Program-made: the position numbers and the translations under genes | Assembly: GCA_944389145.1 (NCBI GenBank) | Contig: CALXLH010000037.1 | Location: forward strand, 47,002-111,001 | Reading direction: 5' to 3' | Source of the DNA: an uncultured Spirochaetaceae bacterium | GTDB lineage: Bacteria; Spirochaetota; Spirochaetia; Sphaerochaetales; Sphaerochaetaceae | Length of the DNA: 64,000 nt | Shown here: positions 25,159-34,148 of the stretch, piece after piece | Layout: every line of letters starts with the position of its first letter | Position numbering within the stretch: position 1 is the stretch's first letter | Notes under the pieces: generated by a model | What the model saw: only the letters and a program-made list of their open reading frames with translations | What the model was told of the DNA's origin: nothing | Databases searched by the model: none

Positions 25159-25722
25159 TCAGATTCCTTCCATCATATGCTCTATGAGTATCCTCAGGGC
25201 TATGAGGATGAGTATCACGCCACCGGCGATCTCAGAGCCTGTCCGGAAGCGCTCTCCAAGCTTAGATCCGGCCATCACAGCGAATGCGGAGAGGATGAAC
25301 GTCGTTATACCGATGAAGGTAACCGCCGGAATGATCGCGCTCTTGACGGCGGCAATGGCAACGCCAGAGGCAAGGGCATCGATGCTCGTGGCGACGGCAA
25401 GGGGAAGCATCGCGCGGACGGATATCGAATCGTTCTGGTCTTCTTCCTCCGCAGAGAGCGCCTCACGTATCATATTCCCTCCGATCATGGCAAGGAGTAT
25501 GAAGGCGACCCAGTGGTCGAAGCGCTGGATGTATGACTCGAACTGCACGCCGAGAACGTATCCGATAAGAGGCATGAGCGCCTGGAAGGCTCCGAACCAT
25601 AGCCCGACTACAAGCGCGGAAGAAAGCCTGGGACGGCCAAGAGCAAGCCCCTTGCAGATAGCGACAGCGAAAGCGTCCATGCTGAGTCCCACAGCAAGGA
25701 CGAATGTTTCAAATAGACCCAT
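25159..25722 (-). CDS. mntP: Manganese efflux pump MntP
   Basis: 187 residues with six membrane helices. Both halves carry the internal-repeat Asp motif: GLSMDAFAVAICKG in the first and TSIDALASGVA in the second, as in the MntP family. It exports Mn(II) across the inner membrane. The start is preceded by AAGGG. Only 48 bp separate it from fprA, so no space exists for a yybP-ykoY manganese riboswitch; the fprA terminator lies in the gap. Confidence 0.93.
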   Translation of the reverse strand: MGLFETFVLAVGLSMDAFAVAICKGLALGRPRLSSALVVGLWFGAFQALMPLIGYVLGVQFESYIQRFDHWVAFILLAMIGGNMIREALSAEEEDQNDSISVRAMLPLAVATSIDALASGVAIAAVKSAIIPAVTFIGITTFILSAFAVMAGSKLGERFRTGSEIAGGVILILIALRILIEHMMEGI

Positions 25723-25743
25723 AGATAACCCTTAATCATCGAA

Positions 25744-25765
25744 GAAGGCGGGATGCCCCGCCTTC
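25744..25765 (-). terminator. Terminator after fprA
   Basis: An 8-bp stem (GAAGGCGG with CCGCCTTC) around a 6-nt loop, 5 nt beyond the fprA stop and followed on the minus strand by a weak TTCTTC tract. Confidence 0.65.
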
Positions 25766-25770
25766 ATGTG

Positions 25771-26976
25771 TCAGCCCTTCACGCTTGCTGCAAGCTTGTC
25801 AGCGATCTCCGTCATGGCTCCCAGCTGCTCCTCCTTAAGAGAGGACTTGATGGAGAGCGTCGGGGATATCAGCCGGATATCCTTCATGCCGTAGAAGGCC
25901 TCTGTGAGCTTCTTTCCCGCAGAGAGGGCCCAGGTGCCATTCTCTATGACGACAACGTCCCTGTTCTGGAACGCATGGGCCTTAAGCTCCGAGACAAGCA
26001 TCTCGATCTTCGGGAAGATCTCGGCGTTGTACGTCGGAGAGGCGATGACGATCGTACTGTAGCGGAAGCACTCTGAGACAAGCACGGAGACATCGGTCTT
26101 GGACGCATCGTACATATGGATATTCCTGACGCCCCTGTCAGCGGCAAGGGAGGCAAGCTTATCCATCGCCCAGGCCGTATCGCCATAGATCGAGGAATAG
26201 ATGATCAGGAGTCCCCTTTCCTCCGGCACGTAACCGGCCCATGTGGAGTACTTATCTATGAACCAGGAAATATCCTTCCTCCAGATCGGACCATGGAGCG
26301 GACAGATCATCTTGATAGGAAGGCCTGCAGCCTTCTTGAGGGTATTCGTCACCTGCACCCCGTACTTGCCAACGATGTTGATGTAATACCTTCTTGCATC
26401 ATCGAGCCATTCCTTCTCGAACTCCACCTCATCTGCATAGAGATTTCCGGCAAGCGCGCCGAATGTACCGAAGGCATCAGCGGAGAAGAGTATGCCGCTC
26501 TGGCTGTCAAACGCGACCATGACCTCTGGCCAATGGACCATCGGGGCGAAGACGAATGTGAAGCTGTGCCTTCCCGTCGCAAGCGTCTCCCCGTCCTTCA
26601 CCAGTACCGCATGGCTATCGACATCGAAGGTATAGAACTGCTTGATCATCTGGATCGTCTTGGCGTTTCCGACGATCTTCACATCAGGATAGCGAAGCAC
26701 AAGCTCAGCGATGACAGAGCAGTGATCTGGCTCCATATGGTTGACAATGAGATAATCAAGGGCACGTCCGGAAAGAGCCGCCTCGACGTTCTCCAGGAAC
26801 TCCCTCGAAACCGAATGATCGACCGTATCGAGAAGCACAGTCTTCTCATCAAGCACGATATATGAGTTATAGCTTACGCCGCGCTCTATCGGATAGACAT
26901 TCTCGAACAGGGCAAGACGCCTGTCACTAGCACCGACATAGAAGATATCCTCAGTGATTTTCCTTACGTTATGCAT
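25771..26976 (-). CDS. fprA: A-type flavoprotein (flavodiiron protein)
   Basis: 401 residues. An N-terminal metallo-beta-lactamase-like diiron domain has HMEPDHC (H-x-E-x-D-H) ligands, HWPEVMV and CPLHGPIW; a C-terminal flavodoxin domain begins IIYSSIYGDTAWAMDKL and binds FMN. These proteins reduce O2 to water or NO to N2O and protect anaerobes. GGAG precedes the ATG by 8 nt. There is no rubredoxin gene beside it. Confidence 0.93.
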   Translation of the reverse strand: MHNVRKITEDIFYVGASDRRLALFENVYPIERGVSYNSYIVLDEKTVLLDTVDHSVSREFLENVEAALSGRALDYLIVNHMEPDHCSVIAELVLRYPDVKIVGNAKTIQMIKQFYTFDVDSHAVLVKDGETLATGRHSFTFVFAPMVHWPEVMVAFDSQSGILFSADAFGTFGALAGNLYADEVEFEKEWLDDARRYYINIVGKYGVQVTNTLKKAAGLPIKMICPLHGPIWRKDISWFIDKYSTWAGYVPEERGLLIIYSSIYGDTAWAMDKLASLAADRGVRNIHMYDASKTDVSVLVSECFRYSTIVIASPTYNAEIFPKIEMLVSELKAHAFQNRDVVVIENGTWALSAGKKLTEAFYGMKDIRLISPTLSIKSSLKEEQLGAMTEIADKLAASVKG

Positions 26977-27069
26977 ATTGAATCTCCGCTAGTGATGATA
27001 ACGAAAAGGGAGGCAAGTCGGCAAGGAGGCAGAAGGAAATACCGTAGTACGCTGACCAATACAGGAAAT

Positions 27070-27100
27070 GGACAGGGGCCGCTATGGACTACCCCTGTCC
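27070..27100 (-). terminator. Terminator hairpin after the RidA gene
   Basis: A perfect 9-bp stem (GGACAGGGG with CCCCTGTCC), 13-nt loop, 16 nt beyond the stop; the T-tract is weak. Confidence 0.6.
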
Positions 27101-27115
27101 AGAAGAATTGGAAGG

Positions 27116-27580
27116 CTACTCGATCTCGGCGATCACAAGCACCTCTACCGGAGCGCCTCCGGGAAGCTCATTGGTTCCCAATGCGATCCTTGCGGCAAGC
27201 CCTGAATCACCGAACACATCATAGAAGACCTGTGAAGCGCCGTTCACGACCTGCGGCTGCATCGTGAAATCCTTGGAACTCCTGACGAATCCGACCAGCT
27301 GGACAATCTGCTTAACCCTTTCGATATGACCATCAAGGTAGTCATTCAGCACGGCGAGCAGGTTCAATGCGCACAGCTGCGCAGCCTTCTGGCCTTCCTC
27401 CACGGATAGGTCCTCATCTACCCTACCCTTATACTGCAGCACGCCGTCTATAGTCGAAGTCTGCCCAGAAAGGTAGACAAGATTACCTACTCTCCTGATC
27501 GGGCTATATATCCCACCGGGCTTCGGCGCTGAAGGCAGGTCGATACCATACTTTTCCTTAACGAATTTCGCTAAATCCAT
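27116..27580 (-). CDS. RidA/YjgF-family protein (third copy in the window)
   Basis: 154 residues, longer-N-terminus subgroup like the two at 12.8-13.8 kb. The Arg loop reads LAARIALGTNELPGG, then VEVLVIAEIE. It ends an AbgT-M20-RidA operon. It may deaminate an enamine or imine formed downstream of peptide or N-acyl amino acid breakdown. AAAGGAG precedes the ATG. Confidence 0.85.
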   Translation of the reverse strand: MDLAKFVKEKYGIDLPSAPKPGGIYSPIRRVGNLVYLSGQTSTIDGVLQYKGRVDEDLSVEEGQKAAQLCALNLLAVLNDYLDGHIERVKQIVQLVGFVRSSKDFTMQPQVVNGASQVFYDVFGDSGLAARIALGTNELPGGAPVEVLVIAEIE

Positions 27581-27611
27581 CTTTATACTCTCCTTTCTGC
27601 TATCTTAGATA

Positions 27612-28835
27612 TTATCCGCAGACATTCAATGCCGTCATGGCATAGATCCTCGCCGCCTTAGAGACATCAGACAGCTTGACGAACTCATTTATGCTATGCG
27701 CCTGAGCGATATCCCCTGGGCCGAAGATTATGGAGAGGATGTTACCCTTGCCATAGAGTATGCCGGAATCAGCGAAATACGAGACGCCCTGAAGCTCCGC
27801 TGTCTCAGGAGAGACTTCCTTGACGCTCTCATACAGAACCTTTGTAAGCTTCTCATCCTCGCCTATCTCCATCGCGGGCCTAGGCCATGGTATATAGCTG
27901 ACTTCGATGGATATGCCAGGATTCTTCTCCACGACAGCAGGAATGAGGGCCTCAAGGTCCTTGATGATCGTTTCCACGGACTGTTCCGGCGTCCAGCGTA
28001 CATCTACCCATACGCTCGCCTCATCCGGGACGACGCCTGCGAATGTATCACTGGTCTTGAGGATATACCCACTATTGATCTTAGCGCTTCCGCTGATCAG
28101 TCCTGTGTTTATCGTGGGGTGTCCGACCTTGGGATGTACCATCGCCTTATAACGTGGAACCAGGACATTCCGGATCTCATTCACATAGTCAGAGGCAGCA
28201 TATATCGCGCTTACTCCATTATCAGGATTGCTGGAATGGGCGGCCTTGCCATGGAAGTCGATCTGGAAGTAGTCGATTCCCTTGTGGGCTATCACAGGAT
28301 AGAGTGCCGTCGGCTCGCCGACGATGGCATAATCCGTCTTAGGTCCGTTCTTGGCTATTGCCCATGAACCGGTACTCTTGGCAGCTTCCTCATCTATGAC
28401 TCCCGCGAAGACGAAATCACCTTCAAGCGGTATCCCCATCCTCTTCACCATGATAAGCGAATAGAACATGGCAGCCAGGCCGCTCTTCATATCAGCAGTC
28501 CCTCGGCCATACATATAGCCATCCTTTATCACCGGAACGAGAGGATCGGTCATCCCATCGATGGGGACGGTGTCCATATGACCGTTGTACATCAGGCTCT
28601 TGCCATTGCCACGACCCTTGATCGTGGCAATGACGTTATACCTGCCTTTCTCATCGGTATCCTGGAAATAGGCATCTATCCCCTCGCGCTTGCATATCTG
28701 CATGATGTACTCCGCAAGCTCCTGCTCCCTGTTCTTATACGTCGTATAGGTAGGGATGCTTATGAAATCAGACAGGAGGGATATCAGCTCATCCTCATTG
28801 AATACCTTATCTATCTCAGCGGTATAATCCTTCAT
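27612..28835 (-). CDS. M20-family peptidase/deacylase (ArgE/DapE-like)
   Basis: 407 residues. Metal ligands are placed at NGHMDTVP (His), YGRGTADMKSG (bridging Asp), VIDEEAAK (Glu pair), VGEPT (Glu) and GDIAQAHSIN (C-terminal His). KAAHSSNPDNGVSA marks the dimerisation domain. It hydrolyses an amide or peptide bond in the cytoplasm. Placed directly after AbgT, it probably acts on the imported aminoacyl- or p-aminobenzoyl-glutamate-like compound. Confidence 0.88.
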   Translation of the reverse strand: MKDYTAEIDKVFNEDELISLLSDFISIPTYTTYKNREQELAEYIMQICKREGIDAYFQDTDEKGRYNVIATIKGRGNGKSLMYNGHMDTVPIDGMTDPLVPVIKDGYMYGRGTADMKSGLAAMFYSLIMVKRMGIPLEGDFVFAGVIDEEAAKSTGSWAIAKNGPKTDYAIVGEPTALYPVIAHKGIDYFQIDFHGKAAHSSNPDNGVSAIYAASDYVNEIRNVLVPRYKAMVHPKVGHPTINTGLISGSAKINSGYILKTSDTFAGVVPDEASVWVDVRWTPEQSVETIIKDLEALIPAVVEKNPGISIEVSYIPWPRPAMEIGEDEKLTKVLYESVKEVSPETAELQGVSYFADSGILYGKGNILSIIFGPGDIAQAHSINEFVKLSDVSKAARIYAMTALNVCG

Positions 28836-28838
28836 GCA

Positions 28839-30377
28839 TCACCCCATGATATACTCGAAGCCGGTTCCCGGTCCGAGAGGAATGTCGAAGACATACCAGA
28901 TGACGAGCAAGACAAGGTATGTGATCATGTAGAATACCGAATACGGGACGAGGTTGGAGATCATCGTACCCATTCCGACCTTCCTGTTATACCTCTGGGC
29001 AAGGGACAGGATAAGGACGAAGTAAGCCATCATAGGAGTGATACAGTTGGTGATCGAATCTCCGATCCTGTATGCCAGATACGTAGCCTCTGGACTGATA
29101 TTGAGCATCATGAAGAGAGGTACGATGATCGGCCCCATGAATCCGATCTTCGCAGCATGGCTAGGCATGAGGAAGTTCAGCACAGCCGTGAAGAGCGTGA
29201 CGAAGATAAGAAGAGCAAGGGTAGGCACGCCAAGGGAATCGATCCATTCCGCGCCGTTGATCGCGAAGATGACTCCGAGATTCGTCCAGGAGAAATACTG
29301 CATCAGCTGTCCTGCGAAGATTGCGACCAGGATGTATCCGGCGAGTGATGAATATGAATTCTCCATTACCTTTATCGCATCCCTGTGGTTCTTCAGGACC
29401 TTTGCCTTGAAGCCATAGACGATGCCAGGGAAGAAGAACATTCCGCTGATGATCACGAGGATACTGCTCATGAACGGTCCGCCGAGGATGCCCACGCCAT
29501 CATAACGGAGGATTCCGTTCGACGGTATGACCATGAGAAGAATCACTACAAGATAAATCACCAATGCAATGCCAGCTGCCCTGAGCCCTTTATTCTCATC
29601 ATCGGTAATAGTCGTATCAACAACGGCACCTTCATAGTCTCCCATCGAAGGATCCCATGCTCCGAGCCTGGGTTCAACAATCTTCAACGTCACAAAGAAG
29701 GAAACGACAGGAAGAATCAAGCTACAAGCAAGGGTAAAGAAATAGTTACCTGTAAGAGGAAGCACGATATCTGGATCCAGGATCCTTGCCGCTACCTGAG
29801 TACTACCAAATCCTACGACCTCAACGATACTGATAATCGGACTAGCCATAAAACCTGCAGCAACGGAACCATACGCTGCTATGATTCCTGCTATTGGGTT
29901 ACGCCCTGTTGCCATGAAAAGCATTGCCACAAGAGGAGGAACGATAAGGAAACCCGCATCCGAAGCGGCACTAGAGGCAACCGCAATGAACGTAACAGCA
30001 AGCGTTAAAGCTTTCTTAGGTAATTTGACAAAATACTTCCGAAGGAAAGCACTGGCAAGACCCGTTCCCTCAAGAAGAGAAAGACCAAGGAGAATAACGA
30101 GCTGATCAATTAACGCAGAGAAGGCCTTTATATTCTCAGAGAACTTGGTAAAGATCATCTGTATTCCTTCCTTGCTGACAAGGTTGAAAACAGTATAGAC
30201 CGTACCATCTGTTGGATTTACGGCAGACCATCCTAGCAATGATCCGATTAACGATAAGACGATTACTATTGCACAAAAATAAACAAACAATAGTACCGGA
30301 TGCGGTAGCTTATTTCCAGCTCTCTCAATAAAGCCAAGAATACCGCCACCCCTCTTCTCAAGAGCTTTCTCTTTCAT
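28839..30377 (-). CDS. abgT: AbgT-family transporter (p-aminobenzoyl-glutamate type)
   Basis: 512 residues with about eleven membrane segments. AbgT-family landmarks are the N-terminal GNKLPHPVLLF, ASSAASDAGFLIVPPL, GFMASPIISIVEVVG-like loops, MPSHAAKIGFMGPI and GDSITNCITPMMAYF. Members import p-aminobenzoyl-glutamate or export sulphonamides. Position between a YheO-like regulator and an M20 hydrolase argues for nutrient uptake. AAAGGAG precedes the ATG. Confidence 0.92.
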   Translation of the reverse strand: MKEKALEKRGGGILGFIERAGNKLPHPVLLFVYFCAIVIVLSLIGSLLGWSAVNPTDGTVYTVFNLVSKEGIQMIFTKFSENIKAFSALIDQLVILLGLSLLEGTGLASAFLRKYFVKLPKKALTLAVTFIAVASSAASDAGFLIVPPLVAMLFMATGRNPIAGIIAAYGSVAAGFMASPIISIVEVVGFGSTQVAARILDPDIVLPLTGNYFFTLACSLILPVVSFFVTLKIVEPRLGAWDPSMGDYEGAVVDTTITDDENKGLRAAGIALVIYLVVILLMVIPSNGILRYDGVGILGGPFMSSILVIISGMFFFPGIVYGFKAKVLKNHRDAIKVMENSYSSLAGYILVAIFAGQLMQYFSWTNLGVIFAINGAEWIDSLGVPTLALLIFVTLFTAVLNFLMPSHAAKIGFMGPIIVPLFMMLNISPEATYLAYRIGDSITNCITPMMAYFVLILSLAQRYNRKVGMGTMISNLVPYSVFYMITYLVLLVIWYVFDIPLGPGTGFEYIMG

Positions 30378-30420
30378 GACTCTCTCCTTTCTATAGCTGC
30401 TCCATCACACGATGGATATA

Positions 30421-31059
30421 CTATGCCCCATTTGCCTCAAGATAGCTGTAAAGAGTATATTTTGATATATCATAGAATTTTGTTATCTTATCCCCAGCCT
30501 TCTTTATCAGGAAAGCCCCCTTGGAATCTAGAAATTTGATTCCCTTGATTTTATCTTCCTTTGTCATAACGGCCACAGGTTTTCCAACATAGCGTATTGA
30601 TTCTTGAATGAGATCATCAAGGAGATCATTTACATCATTCGTAATAACCTCCTTAACGGCTTCCTTATCGGAGGCGATACCAATGATATCCTGCAATGCC
30701 TTATTGCAGACATACATATCAGTCACATCCCAGTTTATGCATAATGCACCAATAGGCTCATTGTTCTCGTTTCGGATATAGACCGATGTGCTATGAAGTA
30801 TCTTACCATCCTTGGTCTGAGTCACATAGTTGAATTTATCACCATTTGAAACCGTACCACGGAGGACTTCAAGACCAAGATTCGTACCACACTCGCCTAT
30901 AGAACGGCCAGTCACATCACCATTCTCTATCTGGACGATAGTCTTATCGTAATCCTGCTGGTAATCATGAAGAACAACCTCGCATTTTCTTCCAAACTGC
31001 GCAGCAATCCCCTTCATCAGCCTTGAAATGAAATCCATTTCATCTTGAATACAATGCAT
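30421..31059 (-). CDS. YheO/DauR-like transcriptional regulator (PAS plus HTH)
   Basis: 212 residues. The N-terminal PAS-like YheO domain (CEVVLHDY, IGALCINWDVT) is followed by a C-terminal HTH_22-type helix-turn-helix (KGAFLIKKAGDKITKFYDISKYTLYSYLE). DauR, a characterised member, controls D-arginine use. It is encoded 44 bp upstream of abgT in the same direction and probably controls the abgT-M20-ridA operon. Codon use is more AT-rich than its neighbours. GGAG lies 8 nt before the ATG. Confidence 0.85.
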   Translation of the reverse strand: MHCIQDEMDFISRLMKGIAAQFGRKCEVVLHDYQQDYDKTIVQIENGDVTGRSIGECGTNLGLEVLRGTVSNGDKFNYVTQTKDGKILHSTSVYIRNENNEPIGALCINWDVTDMYVCNKALQDIIGIASDKEAVKEVITNDVNDLLDDLIQESIRYVGKPVAVMTKEDKIKGIKFLDSKGAFLIKKAGDKITKFYDISKYTLYSYLEANGA

Positions 31060-31095
31060 AGGCTATCTCCAAAAAGTTTTTTTGACCTCAAGAAT

Positions 31096-31126
31096 ATTAT
31101 TCAGCGAACATTTGATAATTTGTCAA
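31096..31126 (-). promoter_or_regulatory. Promoter of the regulator-abgT unit
   Basis: TTGACA (31126-31121, minus strand) with GAATAA/AATAAT 18-19 nt downstream. The 300-bp region 31060-31359 is AT-rich and otherwise holds only the plus-strand element listed next. Confidence 0.5.
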
Positions 31127-31249
31127 GGAAATTTTTATGGAAACAATAATTTAATAATAGAAATTACAATAACTATTGTCCAAAAGGATAATTTTTTAGT
31201 CACGATGTATAAAAATCATAATGATTGTACCAATAAAGTATGATTTTGC

Positions 31250-31336
31250 TTGACATTATATACCTTGAACGATAGTGTAAGGAAAAAGGCATTGCCTTCT
31301 CCCGGAGTGGTCCCCCCTCTCAGGGAGTTTTTTCAT
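31250..31336 (+). ncRNA. Candidate short RNA unit: promoter plus terminator
   Basis: TTGACA (31250-31255), a 17-nt spacer and TAGTGT (31273-31278) form a plus-strand promoter; about 50 nt later CTCCC (31299-31303) pairs with GGGAG (31323-31327) ahead of six T residues. No gene lies on this strand, so a transcript of about 50 nt containing a GGCATTGCC mini-hairpin is predicted. It could also be a remnant terminator. No ORF or known RNA family is recognised. Confidence 0.35.
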
Positions 31337-31359
31337 TCCTTATCATGCAGATAGAGGGC

Positions 31360-31809
31360 CTATGAGAGCATCCGCTTGAGTATGATCATATCCTCAAGCA
31401 CTACCCCGCCCTCGATTATCACATGGTCATAGTTCCTGGTGAAGAAACCCTTTATGACATGCGAGCGGGTGAAGCCGCAGCGCTCATAGAAGGGAATCGT
31501 GAGAGGGCTATCCCCGGTACCGACCTGAAGGATCCTGTAGCGGTCACGATACATCGCAGCGACTCCCTCTATGAATGACCGGCCATATCCCATCCCACGG
31601 CTCTCAGGATATATGACGAGATTCTTGATCTCCAGTATCCCATCCCCCTCATCCGTGACGATGCAGAGCCCTCTGGGGACAGCATCCCGGAGCATGAGCA
31701 TATCACCCCTTTCAACGTACCTTCCGATCATCTCCTCGCTTTCATCTGCCATAAGGAGAAACGGAAGATAGCGATACCTGTCATTCATCCCGATTCCGAT
31801 GATTTCCAT
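31360..31809 (-). CDS. GNAT-family N-acetyltransferase
   Basis: 149 residues. Acetyl-CoA-binding motif A is visible as IKNLVIYPESRGMGYGRSFIEG, and the C-terminal FYERCGFTRSHV strand-helix is typical of the fold. The substrate is unknown. No Shine-Dalgarno is seen; TAAGCT preceded by TG lies 6 nt before the ATG. It is divergent from the methyltransferase gene, only 44 bp apart. Confidence 0.82.
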   Translation of the reverse strand: MEIIGIGMNDRYRYLPFLLMADESEEMIGRYVERGDMLMLRDAVPRGLCIVTDEGDGILEIKNLVIYPESRGMGYGRSFIEGVAAMYRDRYRILQVGTGDSPLTIPFYERCGFTRSHVIKGFFTRNYDHVIIEGGVVLEDMIILKRMLS

Positions 31810-31818
31810 GGCATAAGC

Positions 31819-31847
31819 TTATCATGGAAGGGATCCTATGTGATAAT
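31819..31847 (+). promoter_or_regulatory. Promoter of the methyltransferase gene, leaderless
   Basis: TTATCA (31819-31824), a 17-nt spacer and GATAAT (31842-31847) with TG two positions upstream; 6 nt separate it from the ATG at 31854. No Shine-Dalgarno is present. Confidence 0.6.
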
Positions 31848-31853
31848 GCAGCA

Positions 31854-32570
31854 ATGAACATATATGATGACGAAACCTTCTTCTCCTCATACATCAGGCT
31901 GAGGGAGGGAGCGAACTACAATGACCTTCTGGAAACCCCTGCGATGCTGTCGCTCCTGGGAAGCGTTGAAGGAAAGGATATCCTAGATCTCGGCTGCGGC
32001 TTCGGCAAGGCATCGCGGGCGCTCATCGATCTCGGGGCAAGGAAGGTAATGGCGATAGACTCATCGAAGAGAATGCTGGAAAAGGCCAGGATCGAGTACG
32101 GACATGAAAGGATCGAGTACATGAACCTTCCATTGGAGGAGCTTGATCGCATCGAAGGCTCCTATGATGCAGCCTACAGCTCGCTTGCATTCCACTATAT
32201 CGAGGATCTCAGGAAGCTCCTAGGCGATATAGGAAGGCTGCTGAAGGTCGGAGGCATGCTGCTTTTCTCCCAGGAGCATCCGATCTCTACGGCCGACTAC
32301 GATGGGCACTGGAACGAAGACAGCTCAGAATACGCCTTCTCAGGATATCTGAAGGAGGGGAAGAGGGAGTCGAGATGGTTCGTAGACGGCGTCAGGACGT
32401 ATCACAGGACGATGGGAACGATCATCACCACGCTCTCAGGATGCGGCTTCCATGCCGATACGGTATTAGAGCCCGCACCCTCCTCCAAGGCCATCGAGGC
32501 ATTGCCGCGGATCCGAAGGGAGCTGGAGAAGCCATCCTTCCTGATAGTAAGGGCATACCGTCAAGGATAG
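31854..32570 (+). CDS. Class I SAM-dependent methyltransferase
   Basis: 238 residues. SAM-binding motif I is ILDLGCGFGKASRAL, followed by the acidic motif II AIDSSKRML and YDAAYSSLAFHYI (motif IV). It resembles small-molecule methyltransferases that begin with NIYDDETFF. Substrate unknown. The ATG at 31854 is chosen over 31824 since it matches the family's start and the promoter's -10 lies 6 nt before it. Confidence 0.85.
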   Translation: MNIYDDETFFSSYIRLREGANYNDLLETPAMLSLLGSVEGKDILDLGCGFGKASRALIDLGARKVMAIDSSKRMLEKARIEYGHERIEYMNLPLEELDRIEGSYDAAYSSLAFHYIEDLRKLLGDIGRLLKVGGMLLFSQEHPISTADYDGHWNEDSSEYAFSGYLKEGKRESRWFVDGVRTYHRTMGTIITTLSGCGFHADTVLEPAPSSKAIEALPRIRRELEKPSFLIVRAYRQG

Positions 32571-32656
32571 GGCATGAATGATTGCCATGGGATACCCTCA
32601 GGAAGCATTGATAAACGAATCAATACATAGGCATTCTTGAATATGACTGATGGAAT

Positions 32657-32699
32657 AACCATCATTTCTCATTGTAGAATGATATAAGAAATGATGGTT
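32657..32699. terminator. Long perfect inverted repeat between convergent genes, probable bidirectional terminator
   Basis: 13-bp perfect arms (AACCATCATTTCT and AGAAATGATGGTT) with a 17-nt AT-rich loop, between the methyltransferase and TolC stops. The plus strand continues TTTATATATAAT. Confidence 0.6.
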
Positions 32700-32714
32700 T
32701 ATATATAATCATGA

Positions 32715-34142
32715 TTATGAAATACTATCGCCTGCCATTCCATCCGTTATCAATGGAAGCCGCTCAGGATCGAGGCCTGTGAGATAGTAGAGCGTATAGC
32801 AGTCCTGGAAGAGGCTCATCTTCTCGGTAATCAGCAGGATCTCCTCTTCCAGAAGCGAGAGACGTGCAGAGAGGATATCGCTATCGGATGAGCTTCCAAG
32901 CTCCTTCCTCATCTGGGCATCCTCCACATTCTTCCTCTCGTTCTCAACCTTCATCTCCTGATAGCCGATCTTCGCATTGGAAAGATCCATCGCGCTGTAT
33001 GCATCGACCACGGCAGCAGCAAGCGCATCGACAGCAGCATCATAATCGGCATCATTGGCCGCGATCTGGCTTTCCATCCGATCTATGTTATTCAGGACCT
33101 TGCCTCCATCCCAGAGCGTCGTCTTGAACGCGACAGTTATCATGAGATTCCAGTCATCCTTGCGGGACCAGTTCTTCTCCACGAAGGGAAAGCGGGACCC
33201 TCCATAGCTCGCAGAGAGCTGAAGCGCAAGATCAGGGATCCCGTACATCGAGGCCCCTGCGATCTTCCTGCCGTATTCCAGTGCCTCCCGTGAGCGGGAA
33301 AGCATCTGCAGCGAGGGTGAGGATGGATCGGTGGCAAGCTCAACGAGAGCATCCGCAGAATAAGACAGGAGAGCCGTGACATCGCCATGATCCGGCTCGT
33401 ATGAGATATCCTCCCACTCCAGGTCATCAAGCCCGGTAAGCGTCCTCACGCCCTGAAGGATAGAGGCCTTCTGCCCAAGAAGCTCCTTCTTGGATATGTC
33501 GGCCTGCTTCGCCTCGATCTGGGCATCAAGGACATCGGAGCCAAGGACCATGCCCTCCTCCTCTCCAGAGCGGGCAAGGTCGACAAGGGCGGAAGAGACC
33601 TCTGATGTCTCATCCAGGAGCGACTCGGCCTGATCGATCAGGTACAGCGCCGAGAGGCGGGCCTTCAGCTCCGCGATAAGCTGCCTTTCCTTATCATCCC
33701 TCTGCAGGGCCCTGGCCTGGGCGACAGCCTCGTAGAGGCGTACGGAGTTCGTTATCTTTCCCCATGTGATAAGAGGCTGCGTAACCGACAGCGAGGCATT
33801 GTAGTAGGTGCTTTCCATGCCATCATAGAGCGTCAGGTCATAGCCCTGGGGAAGCGGAGGCCGTCCGATCTGCGCGAGGATATCGTTGGTATTTATCGTG
33901 ATATCATCAATGAGCGGATTTGGCATATACATGCCCATCAGCGTCAGCTCAACCGTCGGCTGATAGGCAGCCTTGGCATCCTTTACGTCAAGAAGGCTCT
34001 GCGCGACGCTCTCATCTGCCTTCCTGAGCTCGGCATTATTCACCTCCATCGCTCCGATAAGGGCATCCAGCGAATACGCAGAGGCAGGGAGCGGGAGCAT
34101 CGGGATAAGAAGGATCAGCAGGATCCATCCAATCTTTCTCAT
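32715..34142 (-). CDS. TolC-family outer membrane efflux protein
   Basis: 475 residues: signal peptide (MRKIGWILLILLIPMLPLPASA), then the two-fold repeat of long helices and beta segments typical of OEP proteins (NNAELRKADESVAQSLLDVKDA and ALEYGRKIAG repeats; YYNASLSVTQPL). It forms the outer-membrane exit channel. As last gene of the MFP-RND-lipoprotein-TolC operon it completes a tripartite pump, showing that the organism has an outer membrane. Confidence 0.88.
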   Translation of the reverse strand: MRKIGWILLILLIPMLPLPASAYSLDALIGAMEVNNAELRKADESVAQSLLDVKDAKAAYQPTVELTLMGMYMPNPLIDDITINTNDILAQIGRPPLPQGYDLTLYDGMESTYYNASLSVTQPLITWGKITNSVRLYEAVAQARALQRDDKERQLIAELKARLSALYLIDQAESLLDETSEVSSALVDLARSGEEEGMVLGSDVLDAQIEAKQADISKKELLGQKASILQGVRTLTGLDDLEWEDISYEPDHGDVTALLSYSADALVELATDPSSPSLQMLSRSREALEYGRKIAGASMYGIPDLALQLSASYGGSRFPFVEKNWSRKDDWNLMITVAFKTTLWDGGKVLNNIDRMESQIAANDADYDAAVDALAAAVVDAYSAMDLSNAKIGYQEMKVENERKNVEDAQMRKELGSSSDSDILSARLSLLEEEILLITEKMSLFQDCYTLYYLTGLDPERLPLITDGMAGDSIS

Positions 34143-34148
34143 AGGCCC

